Source: Halorussus limi (GTDB taxonomy: Archaea > Halobacteriota > Halobacteria > Halobacteriales > Haladaptataceae). From it: a DNA stretch of 64,000 nt. The notes under the pieces were generated by a model. It searched no databases, had not been told where the DNA came from, and saw only the letters and a program-made list of their open reading frames with translations. The position numbers and the translations under genes are program-made. Shown here piece by piece: positions 51,819-59,472 of this stretch (the first letter of the stretch is position 1; each line of letters opens with the position of its first letter). The stretch lies in contig NZ_CP096660.1 in assembly GCF_023238205.1 (NCBI RefSeq), positions 310,001 through 374,000 of the forward strand, in the 5' to 3' direction.

Positions 51819-52409
51819 ATGCGAGAACTAGACGAAACCGACCTCGAAATCCTGCAACTCCTCGTCGCGGACGCCCGCCGCCCGTACAAGGAAATCGCGG
51901 ACGCGGTGAATCTCTCGCCGCCGACCGTCTCGGACCGCATCGACCGCCTGCGCGAACTCGGCGTCGTCGAGCGGTTCACCGTGGACCTCGACCGGTCGCT
52001 GCTCTCGGACGGCGTCGCGGTCCTCGTGGACCTCCACGCCGAACCCGGCCGCGTCTCGGCGGTCCGGGGCGGCGTCGAGGACATCGACGGCGTCGAACAC
52101 GTCTTCGTGACCGCCGACGGCCACGTCGTCTTCCACGCCCGACTGCAGGACGGCGCGGTCGAACCCCTGCTGGCGGAGGTGTTGGACACCGACGACATCA
52201 GAGAGTACGACGTGCGCCTGCTCGCGGACTCGGCGTGGCATCCCGACCCCCGCGCCGTCGAGTTCGCGCTGGAGTGCGACGAGTGTGGCAACTCGGTCAC
52301 CAGCGAGGGCGAGTCGGCGCGCATCGACGGCGACCTCTACCAGTTCTGCTGTTCGTCCTGCAAGTCGCGCTTCGAAGAACAGTACGAGGAACTGAAGGAA
52401 GCGGCCTGA
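51819..52409 (+). CDS. Lrp/AsnC-type HTH regulator with C-terminal TRASH metal-sensing domain
   Basis: A 196-residue DNA-binding protein starting MRELDETDLEILQLL. An AsnC-type helix-turn-helix (about 5-55: RRPYKEIADAVNLSPPTVSDRIDRL) is followed by a ligand-binding-like region and a TRASH domain, CDECGNSVTSEGESARIDGD then FCCSSCKSRFEE. TRASH-domain regulators of haloarchaea respond to metals such as copper and control P-type ATPases. A CopA gene lies 7 kb away at 59473, a plausible target. The ATG at 51819 was used rather than the TTG six bases upstream. Confidence 0.85.
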   Translation: MRELDETDLEILQLLVADARRPYKEIADAVNLSPPTVSDRIDRLRELGVVERFTVDLDRSLLSDGVAVLVDLHAEPGRVSAVRGGVEDIDGVEHVFVTADGHVVFHARLQDGAVEPLLAEVLDTDDIREYDVRLLADSAWHPDPRAVEFALECDECGNSVTSEGESARIDGDLYQFCCSSCKSRFEEQYEELKEAA

Positions 52410-52679
52410 GGCCGCCGGCGCGCCTCTCCCCGACACTCTCCCGTCTCGCCGTCGAACGGTCCCCGATTTCGAGGCGGAACTCGCCAGTGTCACGGTCCCC
52501 GCCCCAGTCACGGCCTGCCCCGTCACAGTCTCCGGTCTCGCAACGGTCCTCGTTTCACCGTCACCGAGACGGACGCGGGTCACCTCGCGGCGTCTCTTCG
52601 CGGCGAGAGAAAATATAAGAAGTGGTACATAAATCGGGTTCAGCGAACCGTTTTGAGGGATGGTGACGAGTCGCTAGGT

Positions 52680-54449
52680 ATGGCGACCGAAGAACCAGCG
52701 TCCGACGACGAACCGACGACCGAGGCGTCGTTCGTCCGCGTCGCGGACGCCGACGAACTCCGCGACGAGGGTCGAACGGTCGCGCGGGCCGACGGCCGGG
52801 CCATCGCGCTGTTCCACCACGAGGGCGAGTTCCGCGCGGTGGACAACCGGTGTCCCCACATGGGCTTTCCGCTCGCGGACGGCACCGTGGACGACGGCAT
52901 CCTGACCTGCCACTGGCACCACGCCCGGTTCGAACTCTCCTGCGGCGACACGTTCGACCCGTGGGCCGACGACGTGCAGAGCTTTCCGACCGAGGTCCGG
53001 GACGGCGAGGTGTACGTGGACCCGCACCCGGACCCCGACCTACCGCCGGTCGAACACTGGACCGACCGACTCCAGACCGGACTGGAGGAGAGTCTGCGCC
53101 TCGTCGTGGCGAAGTCGGTCATCGGACTCGCAGACGAGGACGTGGCCTACACCGAACCGCTCCGGCAGGGCCTGACCTTCGGCGCGCGCTACCGCGACGA
53201 CGGGTGGAGTTCGGGACTGACCATCCTCTCGGCGATGGCGAACCTGCAGGACGCGCTCCGACCCGAAGACCGGAAGCGGGCGCTCTACACCGGCCTCTAC
53301 CGGGTCGCCGAGGACTGCGAGGGCGAACCGCCGAAGTTCGACCAGCCGTCGTTCTCGGCCCGGGACCTCTCTCGCGAGCGCCTCGAATCGTGGTTCCGCG
53401 AGACCATCGAGGTACGGGACCGGGACGGCGCCGAGCGGTGTCTCCAGACCGCCGTCGCCACGTTAGACCCCGAAGAGGTCGCCGACATCCTCTATCTGGC
53501 GGCGACCGACCACCTCTACATGGACGCGGGCCACACCTTCGACTTCGTGAACAAGGCCTGCGAGGCGCTGGATCACGTCGGGTGGGACCACGCCGACGAA
53601 GTCCTGCCGAGCGTGATTCCCCGACTCACCGAGGCCACGCGCTCGGAGGAACTCTCATCGTGGCGCCAACCCGTCGACGTGGCCGAACTCGTCTTCGACG
53701 CCTACGACGAACTCCCGGAACTCGCCGCGGAGGGCGCGGACGCCGAGTGGGACGCGCCCGAGGGCTTCATCGACACGCTCCTCAGCGACGACCCGGAGGA
53801 GATAGTGACCGCGATGAAGGCCGCGGTCCAGAACGGCGCGACCCCCGACGGACTCGCCGGTGCCGTCGCGCAGGCCGCGGGCCGCCGGGTCGCGCGGTTC
53901 GGCACCTCCAACGAGTTCGGCGACTGGGACACGGTCCACCACACCTACACCTACGCCAACGCGGTCCAGAAGGCCGCCCTGCGGACCGACTCGATGGCCG
54001 CTTACCGCGCCGCCGTCGCCGGAGCGATGAGCGTCTACCTCGACCGGTTCCTCAACACCCCGCCGACGCCGATTCCCGACGGGACCGAGGTCGATGCGCC
54101 CGACGACCTCCGCGAGGAACTGCTCGCTCTCTTCGACGAGGAGGGCGAAGTCGATTCGGCCGGCCGACTGGTCGCGGCGTATCTGGCGGACGGCGGCGAC
54201 CCCGCCGAGTTGAAGCGGGTCCTGGGCGAGGGTCTGCTCCGGGAGGACGCCGACTTCCACACGCTCCAGAACGTCGAGGCGGCCTTCCAGCAGTTCGACC
54301 TGACCGAGGACCCGGAGCGGGCGCACACGCACTTGGTAGCTACCGCGCGCTACGTCTCCGCGCACGTTCCCACGCGGCGCTCGGCCGAGCAGACCTACAC
54401 CATCGCGGACCGACTCCGCCGCGGCGAGAGGATTCACGAATCCGACTGA
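52680..54449 (+). CDS. Rieske 2Fe-2S protein with long helical C-terminal domain
   Basis: A 589-residue protein. A Rieske domain (residues about 18-110) has the ligands C58-x-H60 in NRCPHMG and C77-x2-H80 in TCHWHH. The remaining roughly 470 residues are helical and contain several His and Asp clusters (LYMDAGHTFDFVNKACEALDH, DWDTVHHTYTYANAVQKA) with no family I can name firmly. It could be an oxidase of the questin-oxidase type or an electron-transfer partner of an unknown enzyme. The ATG at 52680 follows a TATA-like TACATAAATC by about 50 bases, so a short leader may exist. Confidence 0.75.
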   Translation: MATEEPASDDEPTTEASFVRVADADELRDEGRTVARADGRAIALFHHEGEFRAVDNRCPHMGFPLADGTVDDGILTCHWHHARFELSCGDTFDPWADDVQSFPTEVRDGEVYVDPHPDPDLPPVEHWTDRLQTGLEESLRLVVAKSVIGLADEDVAYTEPLRQGLTFGARYRDDGWSSGLTILSAMANLQDALRPEDRKRALYTGLYRVAEDCEGEPPKFDQPSFSARDLSRERLESWFRETIEVRDRDGAERCLQTAVATLDPEEVADILYLAATDHLYMDAGHTFDFVNKACEALDHVGWDHADEVLPSVIPRLTEATRSEELSSWRQPVDVAELVFDAYDELPELAAEGADAEWDAPEGFIDTLLSDDPEEIVTAMKAAVQNGATPDGLAGAVAQAAGRRVARFGTSNEFGDWDTVHHTYTYANAVQKAALRTDSMAAYRAAVAGAMSVYLDRFLNTPPTPIPDGTEVDAPDDLREELLALFDEEGEVDSAGRLVAAYLADGGDPAELKRVLGEGLLREDADFHTLQNVEAAFQQFDLTEDPERAHTHLVATARYVSAHVPTRRSAEQTYTIADRLRRGERIHESD

Positions 54450-54458
54450 ACCGGCCGC

Positions 54459-54950
54459 TCACTCGCGTTCGGCCAACTCCGCCCGGCGCTTCGCGCGCTC
54501 TTGCAGAGCGCGCTCCCGTTTCGCCTCCTGCTCGTCGGTCGGACACCGCAACTCCGGCACGCTCGCGGCCTCCTCGTCGTCGTCCAACGCGACGAACGTG
54601 AAGAACGAAGTCGCGGTCTCGCGGCGCGCGTCGGCACTGGGTCGCTCGGCGTACACGTCCACCTTGACCTCCATGCTCGACTCGCCGGTCTCGAAGACGT
54701 AGGCCTCGGTCACGACCACGTCGCCGAGGTCGATTGGCGCGAGGAAGTCGACGTGGTCCATCGACGCCGTGACGACCTGTCGCCGGGAGAACCGCCGGGC
54801 CGCTATCGCGCCGCAGATGTCCATCCAGTGGAGGACCGACCCGCCCAGCGCCCGGCCGAGATTGTTGGTGTCGTCGGGCATCAGAATCTCGGTCGTCTCG
54901 GTGTGGGAGTCCGCCAGCGTCGCGGTCCGGCGTGCCGACTGCTGTTGCAT
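54459..54950 (-). CDS. acyl-CoA thioesterase (hotdog fold, YciA-like)
   Basis: A 163-residue hotdog thioesterase starting MQQQSARRTATLADSHTETTE. It carries LMPDDTNNLGRALGGSVLHWMDICGAIAARR, TASMDHVDFLAPIDLGDVV and TEAYVFETGESSMEVKVDVYAE, with the Asn/Asp motif of acyl-CoA thioesterases. The C-terminal 35 residues are a charged helix. It hydrolyses acyl-CoA to free acid and CoA. The ATG at 54950 fits a TATA-like GTTTTATCC about 30 bases upstream; the longer frame was discarded. Confidence 0.85.
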   Translation of the reverse strand: MQQQSARRTATLADSHTETTEILMPDDTNNLGRALGGSVLHWMDICGAIAARRFSRRQVVTASMDHVDFLAPIDLGDVVVTEAYVFETGESSMEVKVDVYAERPSADARRETATSFFTFVALDDDEEAASVPELRCPTDEQEAKRERALQERAKRRAELAERE

Positions 54951-55050
54951 TGTCGTCTCTCCCTCCGGCGTCCGCACGGATAAAACTACTAACTTTGCAC
55001 TAACACAAATTAATTTTCCTAGCGTTCGGTCGCGCTCCGCGTCGCCGCGG

Positions 55051-58000
55051 TCAGACGACGTTCCGGAACTCGAAGCGCGCGCCGCCGTCCTCGCTCTCGG
55101 TCACTTCGAGGTCCCACTCGTACACCTCCGCGAGTTTCTGGACGAACGCCAGTCCGAGTCCGGTTCCCCCGCTGTCGGCGGCCGTCGTGTACCCCTCGTC
55201 GAGGACCGCGTCCCGGTCCTCGTCGGGGATTCCTGGTCCGTCGTCGGCCACGTAGAAGCCGCCGGTGGTCGGTTCCGTCCCGTCTCCGTCCTCGCTCCGG
55301 CCGTCCGAGGCGCTCGGCAGGTCGCCGACAGTGACCGTCACGTCGGGTCCGCCGTGTTCCACGGCGTTCTCGAGGAGGTTCCGGAACAGGTGTCGGATGT
55401 ACGTCTCGTCGGCCTCGATGGTCCTGTCGAGTTCGACGTCGAGCGCGGCCTCGGAGGAGTCTACGTCGTCCCACGCCTCTCGCGCCACGCTCCCGAGGTC
55501 GATGGGTGCGGAGTCGCCGACCGCCTTGCGGCCCCGGGTCAACACCAGCATCACGTCTATCATGTCCTCGATGCGGTCGAACGCTTCGGTCACGTACTCG
55601 ACCGCCTCCGAATCGGTCTCGGCCGGCAACTGCTGGCTGTATATCTGGCCGATAGTGACGGGATTTCGCAACTCGTGGGCGAGCATGCTGGCGAACGATT
55701 CGAGTCGCTCGTTCTGTCGTTCGAGCGTTCGCCGGTTCTCCTCGCGTTCGGTGATGTCTTGGGCCATCGTCATCCCGGCGAACACGTCCCCGTCCTCGTC
55801 CGGTACCGGGACCGCGTAGATGAGCCACTCCCGCCCGGCGTACGAGACCTCGATGGAGTTGCGCTCGCCGTCGAGGGCGGCCCGGCAGACGGGTTCGAGT
55901 TCGTCGGCCACGTCGTCGTCCCACGCCTCGCGGGGCGTTCGACCCTCGATGTCGTCTCTGGAGACCGGCAGGTCGTCCAAGACTCGTCCCGCCGCGAGCG
56001 TGTACCGGAGGTCGTCGTCGAACAGGGTGACGATGCCGTTCGGGAACGCCTCGGCCAGCGTCCGGTAGCGCTGTTCGCTCTGTTCGAGCGCTCGCTCGCG
56101 CTCCTTGCGCTCGGTGATGTCGCGGTCCGACACGATGACCGACACCACCTCGCCGTCGTCGTTCGTGACCGGCCGGAAGACGCCGTTGAGGGTGTACCGC
56201 TCGCCGTCCGGCCGGGTGAGGTCCGCCTCGAAGTCCACGTACTCGCCGTTCGCGGCCCGCTCGACCCACTCCCGAACGTCGCTTCGCACCTCGTCGCCCT
56301 GCCCCCACCACGGCGTCTCCCAGAACGGTTCGCCGGTCACGTCGTCGAGGTCGGCGCCGATGTACTCCATCGCGGTCTGGTTGATGTCGAGCACCGTCCC
56401 GTCGGGGTCGAGCAGGCCGACGAGGATGTTCGGGTCCTCGAAGATGGCCTCGAAGCGACGCTCCTTGCGCCGGAGTTCGCGCTCGCGCTCCTTCTGCTCG
56501 GTCACGTCGTGGGTCAGCGCCACGTGGGCGGTCGTCGAGTCGGGGCGGTGGAGCGGCGCCGCGTGGGACTCCATGTGTCGGCGTGTTCCGTCGAGTCCGA
56601 CGATGTCGAACTCCATGCTCCCGCGCTCGCCCCCACATATCCGCTCGTTGAACTTCCGGAACTCCTCGCGGTCTTCGGGCGCTATCAGGTCGTAGACGCA
56701 CTCGCCGACCACGTCCGACGTCGAGTCGGCCTCCACCATCTCCAGTCCGGCGGAGTTCATCTGGAGCAGGGTCCCGTCGGGGGCGACGGTCTTGATGCAC
56801 TCGGGAGTGGTCTCGACCAGCGCGCTCAGATGCTCGGTGCGTTCGCGGAGCGCACGCTCGTACTCCCGGCGTTCGAGTTCGTACTCGGTCCACTGGCCCA
56901 TCAGGTCGAGGAACGTTCGCTCGGTCTCGGAGAACTCCCGGTCGCGCGACTCCTCGGAGAGGAAGAAGAACGTCCGGTCTTGGGCGTCCTCGACGTCCAG
57001 CAGGGTGCCGAGATAGGTCTCGAACCCGTGTTCGCTGTGGATGCGGCAGTCGTCGTACCCGGCCGCCGCGGGGTCGACGATGCTGACCTGCCCGCCTGTC
57101 TCGATGGCCGCCTCGCAGAACGTCTCGGACAGCGCGAACTCCTGTCCCGGTTCGTAGATGCCGCGGTCGTCGCTGATACGTTCTATCTCGACGCTGTCGG
57201 CCTCGGGGTCCACCACGGCCATCCCGCCGAGTTCGACGCCGAACTGCTCGCACCCCAACTCCAACAGCGCGTCGAGTTTCTCGCCGAACGAGCGGTCGGG
57301 GTCAGACGTGACCTCGTACAGTTCCCGCTGGGCGTCGCTGTGGTCGCGGCGCTCTATCTCGTAACTGACCCACTGGCCCACCAGTTCGATGAAGGTGCGC
57401 TCGGTCTCGGAGAACTCCCGGTCGCGGGGTTCGGTGCTGCCGACCCACAGCGTCCCGTACGGCGTCGACCCGCTCGTGACCTTCGTACCGAGGTAACACG
57501 ACAGGCCGTGTTCCCGGTGGATTCGGTCGTCCTCCCAGTCGGTCCCCCGAACGTCGGCCATCCCGAGCGGTTCGTCCTCCTCGATGACCTGTCGGCAGTA
57601 GCACCCCTCTCCGGGGTCGGTCCACACGTCGTCGGACGCGTCCACTACCTCGTCGCCGTTGCCGTATCCGAGAGCGTACTCGTTGCGGAACGCGCCGTCC
57701 CACTCCGGCAGGTGGGTCAACCCCGCCGCGTCGAGACCCATCCGCTCGCGGGCGAGGTCGAGCAACCGGTGGAGTTTCCCCCGGAAATCGAGCGCGGGGT
57801 CGGACGTAATCTCGTAGCACTCCCGGACGAACCGTTCGCGCTGTCGGCGTTCGAGTTCGTAGCCGACCCACTGGCCCATCAGTTCGACGTACGCCTCGTC
57901 TCGCTCGGAGAACGACTCCTCGCGGGACCCCTCGGGGACGAACGCGAGCGTCCGGTCCGTGCCGCCCTCGACCGGGATGTACGTCCCGAGATACCCGTCG

Positions 58001-59142
58001 ACGCCGAACTCCTCGTAGACGACGTGGTCGTCGAAGCCCTTCTCGGCGGGGTTCGAGACGCTCACGGCCTCCTCGATGTCGGCGGCGGCCTGACAGTACG
58101 TCTCGGACAGCGGGAGCTCCCTGCCGCGTTCGTAGTGTTCGTGGTCACCGCTGGCGTACTCTATCTCCAGTCGGTCGGCGGCGAGGTCGACTCGATTCAG
58201 AAAGCCGAAGTCGAGGCCGAACCGCTCGCACCCCAACTCGAACAGGGCGTGGAGTTTCTCCTCGAACGAGCGGTCCTGACTGGCCGTGATTTCGTACAGT
58301 TCGCGCAGGAACCGGTCGTGGTCGGCCAGTTCCGCCTTCGCTCGGGCGCGCTCCGTGAGCGTGCCGAGCATCCGGTCGACTTCGCGAGCGGGGTCGTCGT
58401 CGCTGAGAAACTCCGCGGGCGGCGTGTAGTAGACGTTGTGACACGCCGTGTCGTCGTAGATGAGATGGGGATGGGTTCGAACGACCTCCTGAACGACTTC
58501 CGACGGGAACGCGCGGCGGTCGTACTGACAGAGTGCGAGGCAGTCCTCCTCGGCGAAGAGGTCGTTGACCTTCGACTCGTACTCCATGAACTGCTCGACC
58601 GTCGCGGCGTCGCTCTCGAGCCACGACGTTTCGGCGACGATGCGGAGCGCCTCGAACTCCTCGGTGGCGGCCGCGACGACGTCGGCGTAGAACTCGACCA
58701 TCTCGTCGGGGTCGAACGCGCCGTTTCGGAGGTAGGTCTCCTGAACGGTGTGGAACGATAGTCCGCCCGACCCGAGAGCGTCCTCGACGTCGACACCTCC
58801 CTCGCGAAGTGCCGCGCGCACCTCGTCCTCGTTACCGTCGTCGAGGACGTACATGACGCGTTCGTCCCGGTCGAGTCCGCTGCGCACGAACGGGACGGCG
58901 GTGGAGAACCGCTCCTCGTCCGTCTCGTAAATCTGCGCGAAGTGGTCGTTGCAGTCGTGGCCGTCGAGCGCCTCCACGGGGCCGTCCAACCGGTCGCCGG
59001 ACCGCAGCGCTTCGAGTCCGCTTTCGGGCGTCAGCGACTCGGGGAGACCGGTCGTCGGGGCTGCGTGTTCGCTCACGTCTCGGCCCTCCTCTCGACGCGC
59101 GACCGCAGTCGCTCGTCCGGTTTCCGGTGTTCCATTATACAC
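55051..59142 (-). CDS. MEDS-GAF-PAS multisensor histidine kinase
   Basis: A 1,363-residue soluble sensor kinase. A MEDS domain (about 65-250: HFAQIYETDEERF, then VRTHPHLIYDDTACHNVYY) is followed by three homologous GAF domains, each with a RELYEIT-type lead helix and a conserved ETYC/CYC/ETFC cysteine. Three PAS domains follow, then HisKA (SMLAHELRNPVT) and HATPase (NAVEHGG, DDGPGIP, GGTGLGLAF). The transmitter closely resembles that of the kinase at 13752-16502. The GTG at 59142 gives a leaderless start; an alternative GTG at 59076 has a GAGGAGG ribosome-binding site eight bases before it. Confidence 0.85.
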   Translation of the reverse strand: MYNGTPETGRATAVARREEGRDVSEHAAPTTGLPESLTPESGLEALRSGDRLDGPVEALDGHDCNDHFAQIYETDEERFSTAVPFVRSGLDRDERVMYVLDDGNEDEVRAALREGGVDVEDALGSGGLSFHTVQETYLRNGAFDPDEMVEFYADVVAAATEEFEALRIVAETSWLESDAATVEQFMEYESKVNDLFAEEDCLALCQYDRRAFPSEVVQEVVRTHPHLIYDDTACHNVYYTPPAEFLSDDDPAREVDRMLGTLTERARAKAELADHDRFLRELYEITASQDRSFEEKLHALFELGCERFGLDFGFLNRVDLAADRLEIEYASGDHEHYERGRELPLSETYCQAAADIEEAVSVSNPAEKGFDDHVVYEEFGVDGYLGTYIPVEGGTDRTLAFVPEGSREESFSERDEAYVELMGQWVGYELERRQRERFVRECYEITSDPALDFRGKLHRLLDLARERMGLDAAGLTHLPEWDGAFRNEYALGYGNGDEVVDASDDVWTDPGEGCYCRQVIEEDEPLGMADVRGTDWEDDRIHREHGLSCYLGTKVTSGSTPYGTLWVGSTEPRDREFSETERTFIELVGQWVSYEIERRDHSDAQRELYEVTSDPDRSFGEKLDALLELGCEQFGVELGGMAVVDPEADSVEIERISDDRGIYEPGQEFALSETFCEAAIETGGQVSIVDPAAAGYDDCRIHSEHGFETYLGTLLDVEDAQDRTFFFLSEESRDREFSETERTFLDLMGQWTEYELERREYERALRERTEHLSALVETTPECIKTVAPDGTLLQMNSAGLEMVEADSTSDVVGECVYDLIAPEDREEFRKFNERICGGERGSMEFDIVGLDGTRRHMESHAAPLHRPDSTTAHVALTHDVTEQKERERELRRKERRFEAIFEDPNILVGLLDPDGTVLDINQTAMEYIGADLDDVTGEPFWETPWWGQGDEVRSDVREWVERAANGEYVDFEADLTRPDGERYTLNGVFRPVTNDDGEVVSVIVSDRDITERKERERALEQSEQRYRTLAEAFPNGIVTLFDDDLRYTLAAGRVLDDLPVSRDDIEGRTPREAWDDDVADELEPVCRAALDGERNSIEVSYAGREWLIYAVPVPDEDGDVFAGMTMAQDITEREENRRTLERQNERLESFASMLAHELRNPVTIGQIYSQQLPAETDSEAVEYVTEAFDRIEDMIDVMLVLTRGRKAVGDSAPIDLGSVAREAWDDVDSSEAALDVELDRTIEADETYIRHLFRNLLENAVEHGGPDVTVTVGDLPSASDGRSEDGDGTEPTTGGFYVADDGPGIPDEDRDAVLDEGYTTAADSGGTGLGLAFVQKLAEVYEWDLEVTESEDGGARFEFRNVV
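59073..59135 (-). CDS. possible 20-residue leader peptide ahead of the MEDS kinase
   Basis: In the frame next to the kinase an ATG at 59135 opens MEHRKPDERLRSRVERRAET and stops with TGA at 59073-59075, which overlaps the alternative kinase GTG at 59074-59076. The GAGGAGG ribosome-binding site lies inside this mini-ORF. This could be a translationally coupled leader, or it may only reflect a longer kinase N terminus. There is no other evidence for the peptide. Confidence 0.25.
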   Translation of the reverse strand: MEHRKPDERLRSRVERRAET

Positions 59143-59472
59143 TGAGACAGCGGTCTAGCAGTTAAAAAGATATTGCACGTTCTCGGGGCCGCCGGGAGCG
59201 CGTTCGCTTTGCTCGGAGCGCGCCGTCTCTCGGAGCGTCCGCCTCGCCGGGGAGCGGTCCGCCACAGCGCCGTCGGACTCGTCACGTCTCTCTCGGGGGT
59301 ACCCGCTCGCGACCGATACGCGTCGTTGGGGTCTCGCGCCGCGATACTTTAGAAACAAAGGCAGAGTGGTGAGAGAAAGCCATTCGAAAAATATAGCGCC
59401 GCACTGAGCCGATTTCCATAAGGGAAAAGTCGCATTAACGTGGGTCCCGTACGTTCTACCAAGGAGGACTAC
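59143..59472 (+). promoter_or_regulatory. 330-base divergent control region, kinase and copA
   Basis: For copA, TTTCCATAAGGGAAA (59413-59427) is a perfect inverted repeat (TTTCC-N5-GGAAA) whose centre CATAAGG doubles as a TATA-like element about 55 bases before the ATG at 59473, leaving a leader of about 30 bases with a strong AAGGAGG ribosome-binding site (59461-59467). A second AT-rich element, GAAAAATATAGC, lies near 59385. For the kinase, TTTTTAAC (59162-59169, read on the minus strand) lies about 25 bases before the GTG at 59142. The middle (59180-59340) is GC-rich with nothing recognisable. Confidence 0.6.

Noticed and set aside
54769-58761. Open frame of 1,330 codons antisense to the MEDS kinase
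   Set aside because: It is a frame shadow: low-complexity, Val/Arg/Leu/Asp-rich translation with no domain, lying exactly opposite a gene with clear MEDS, GAF, PAS and kinase motifs.
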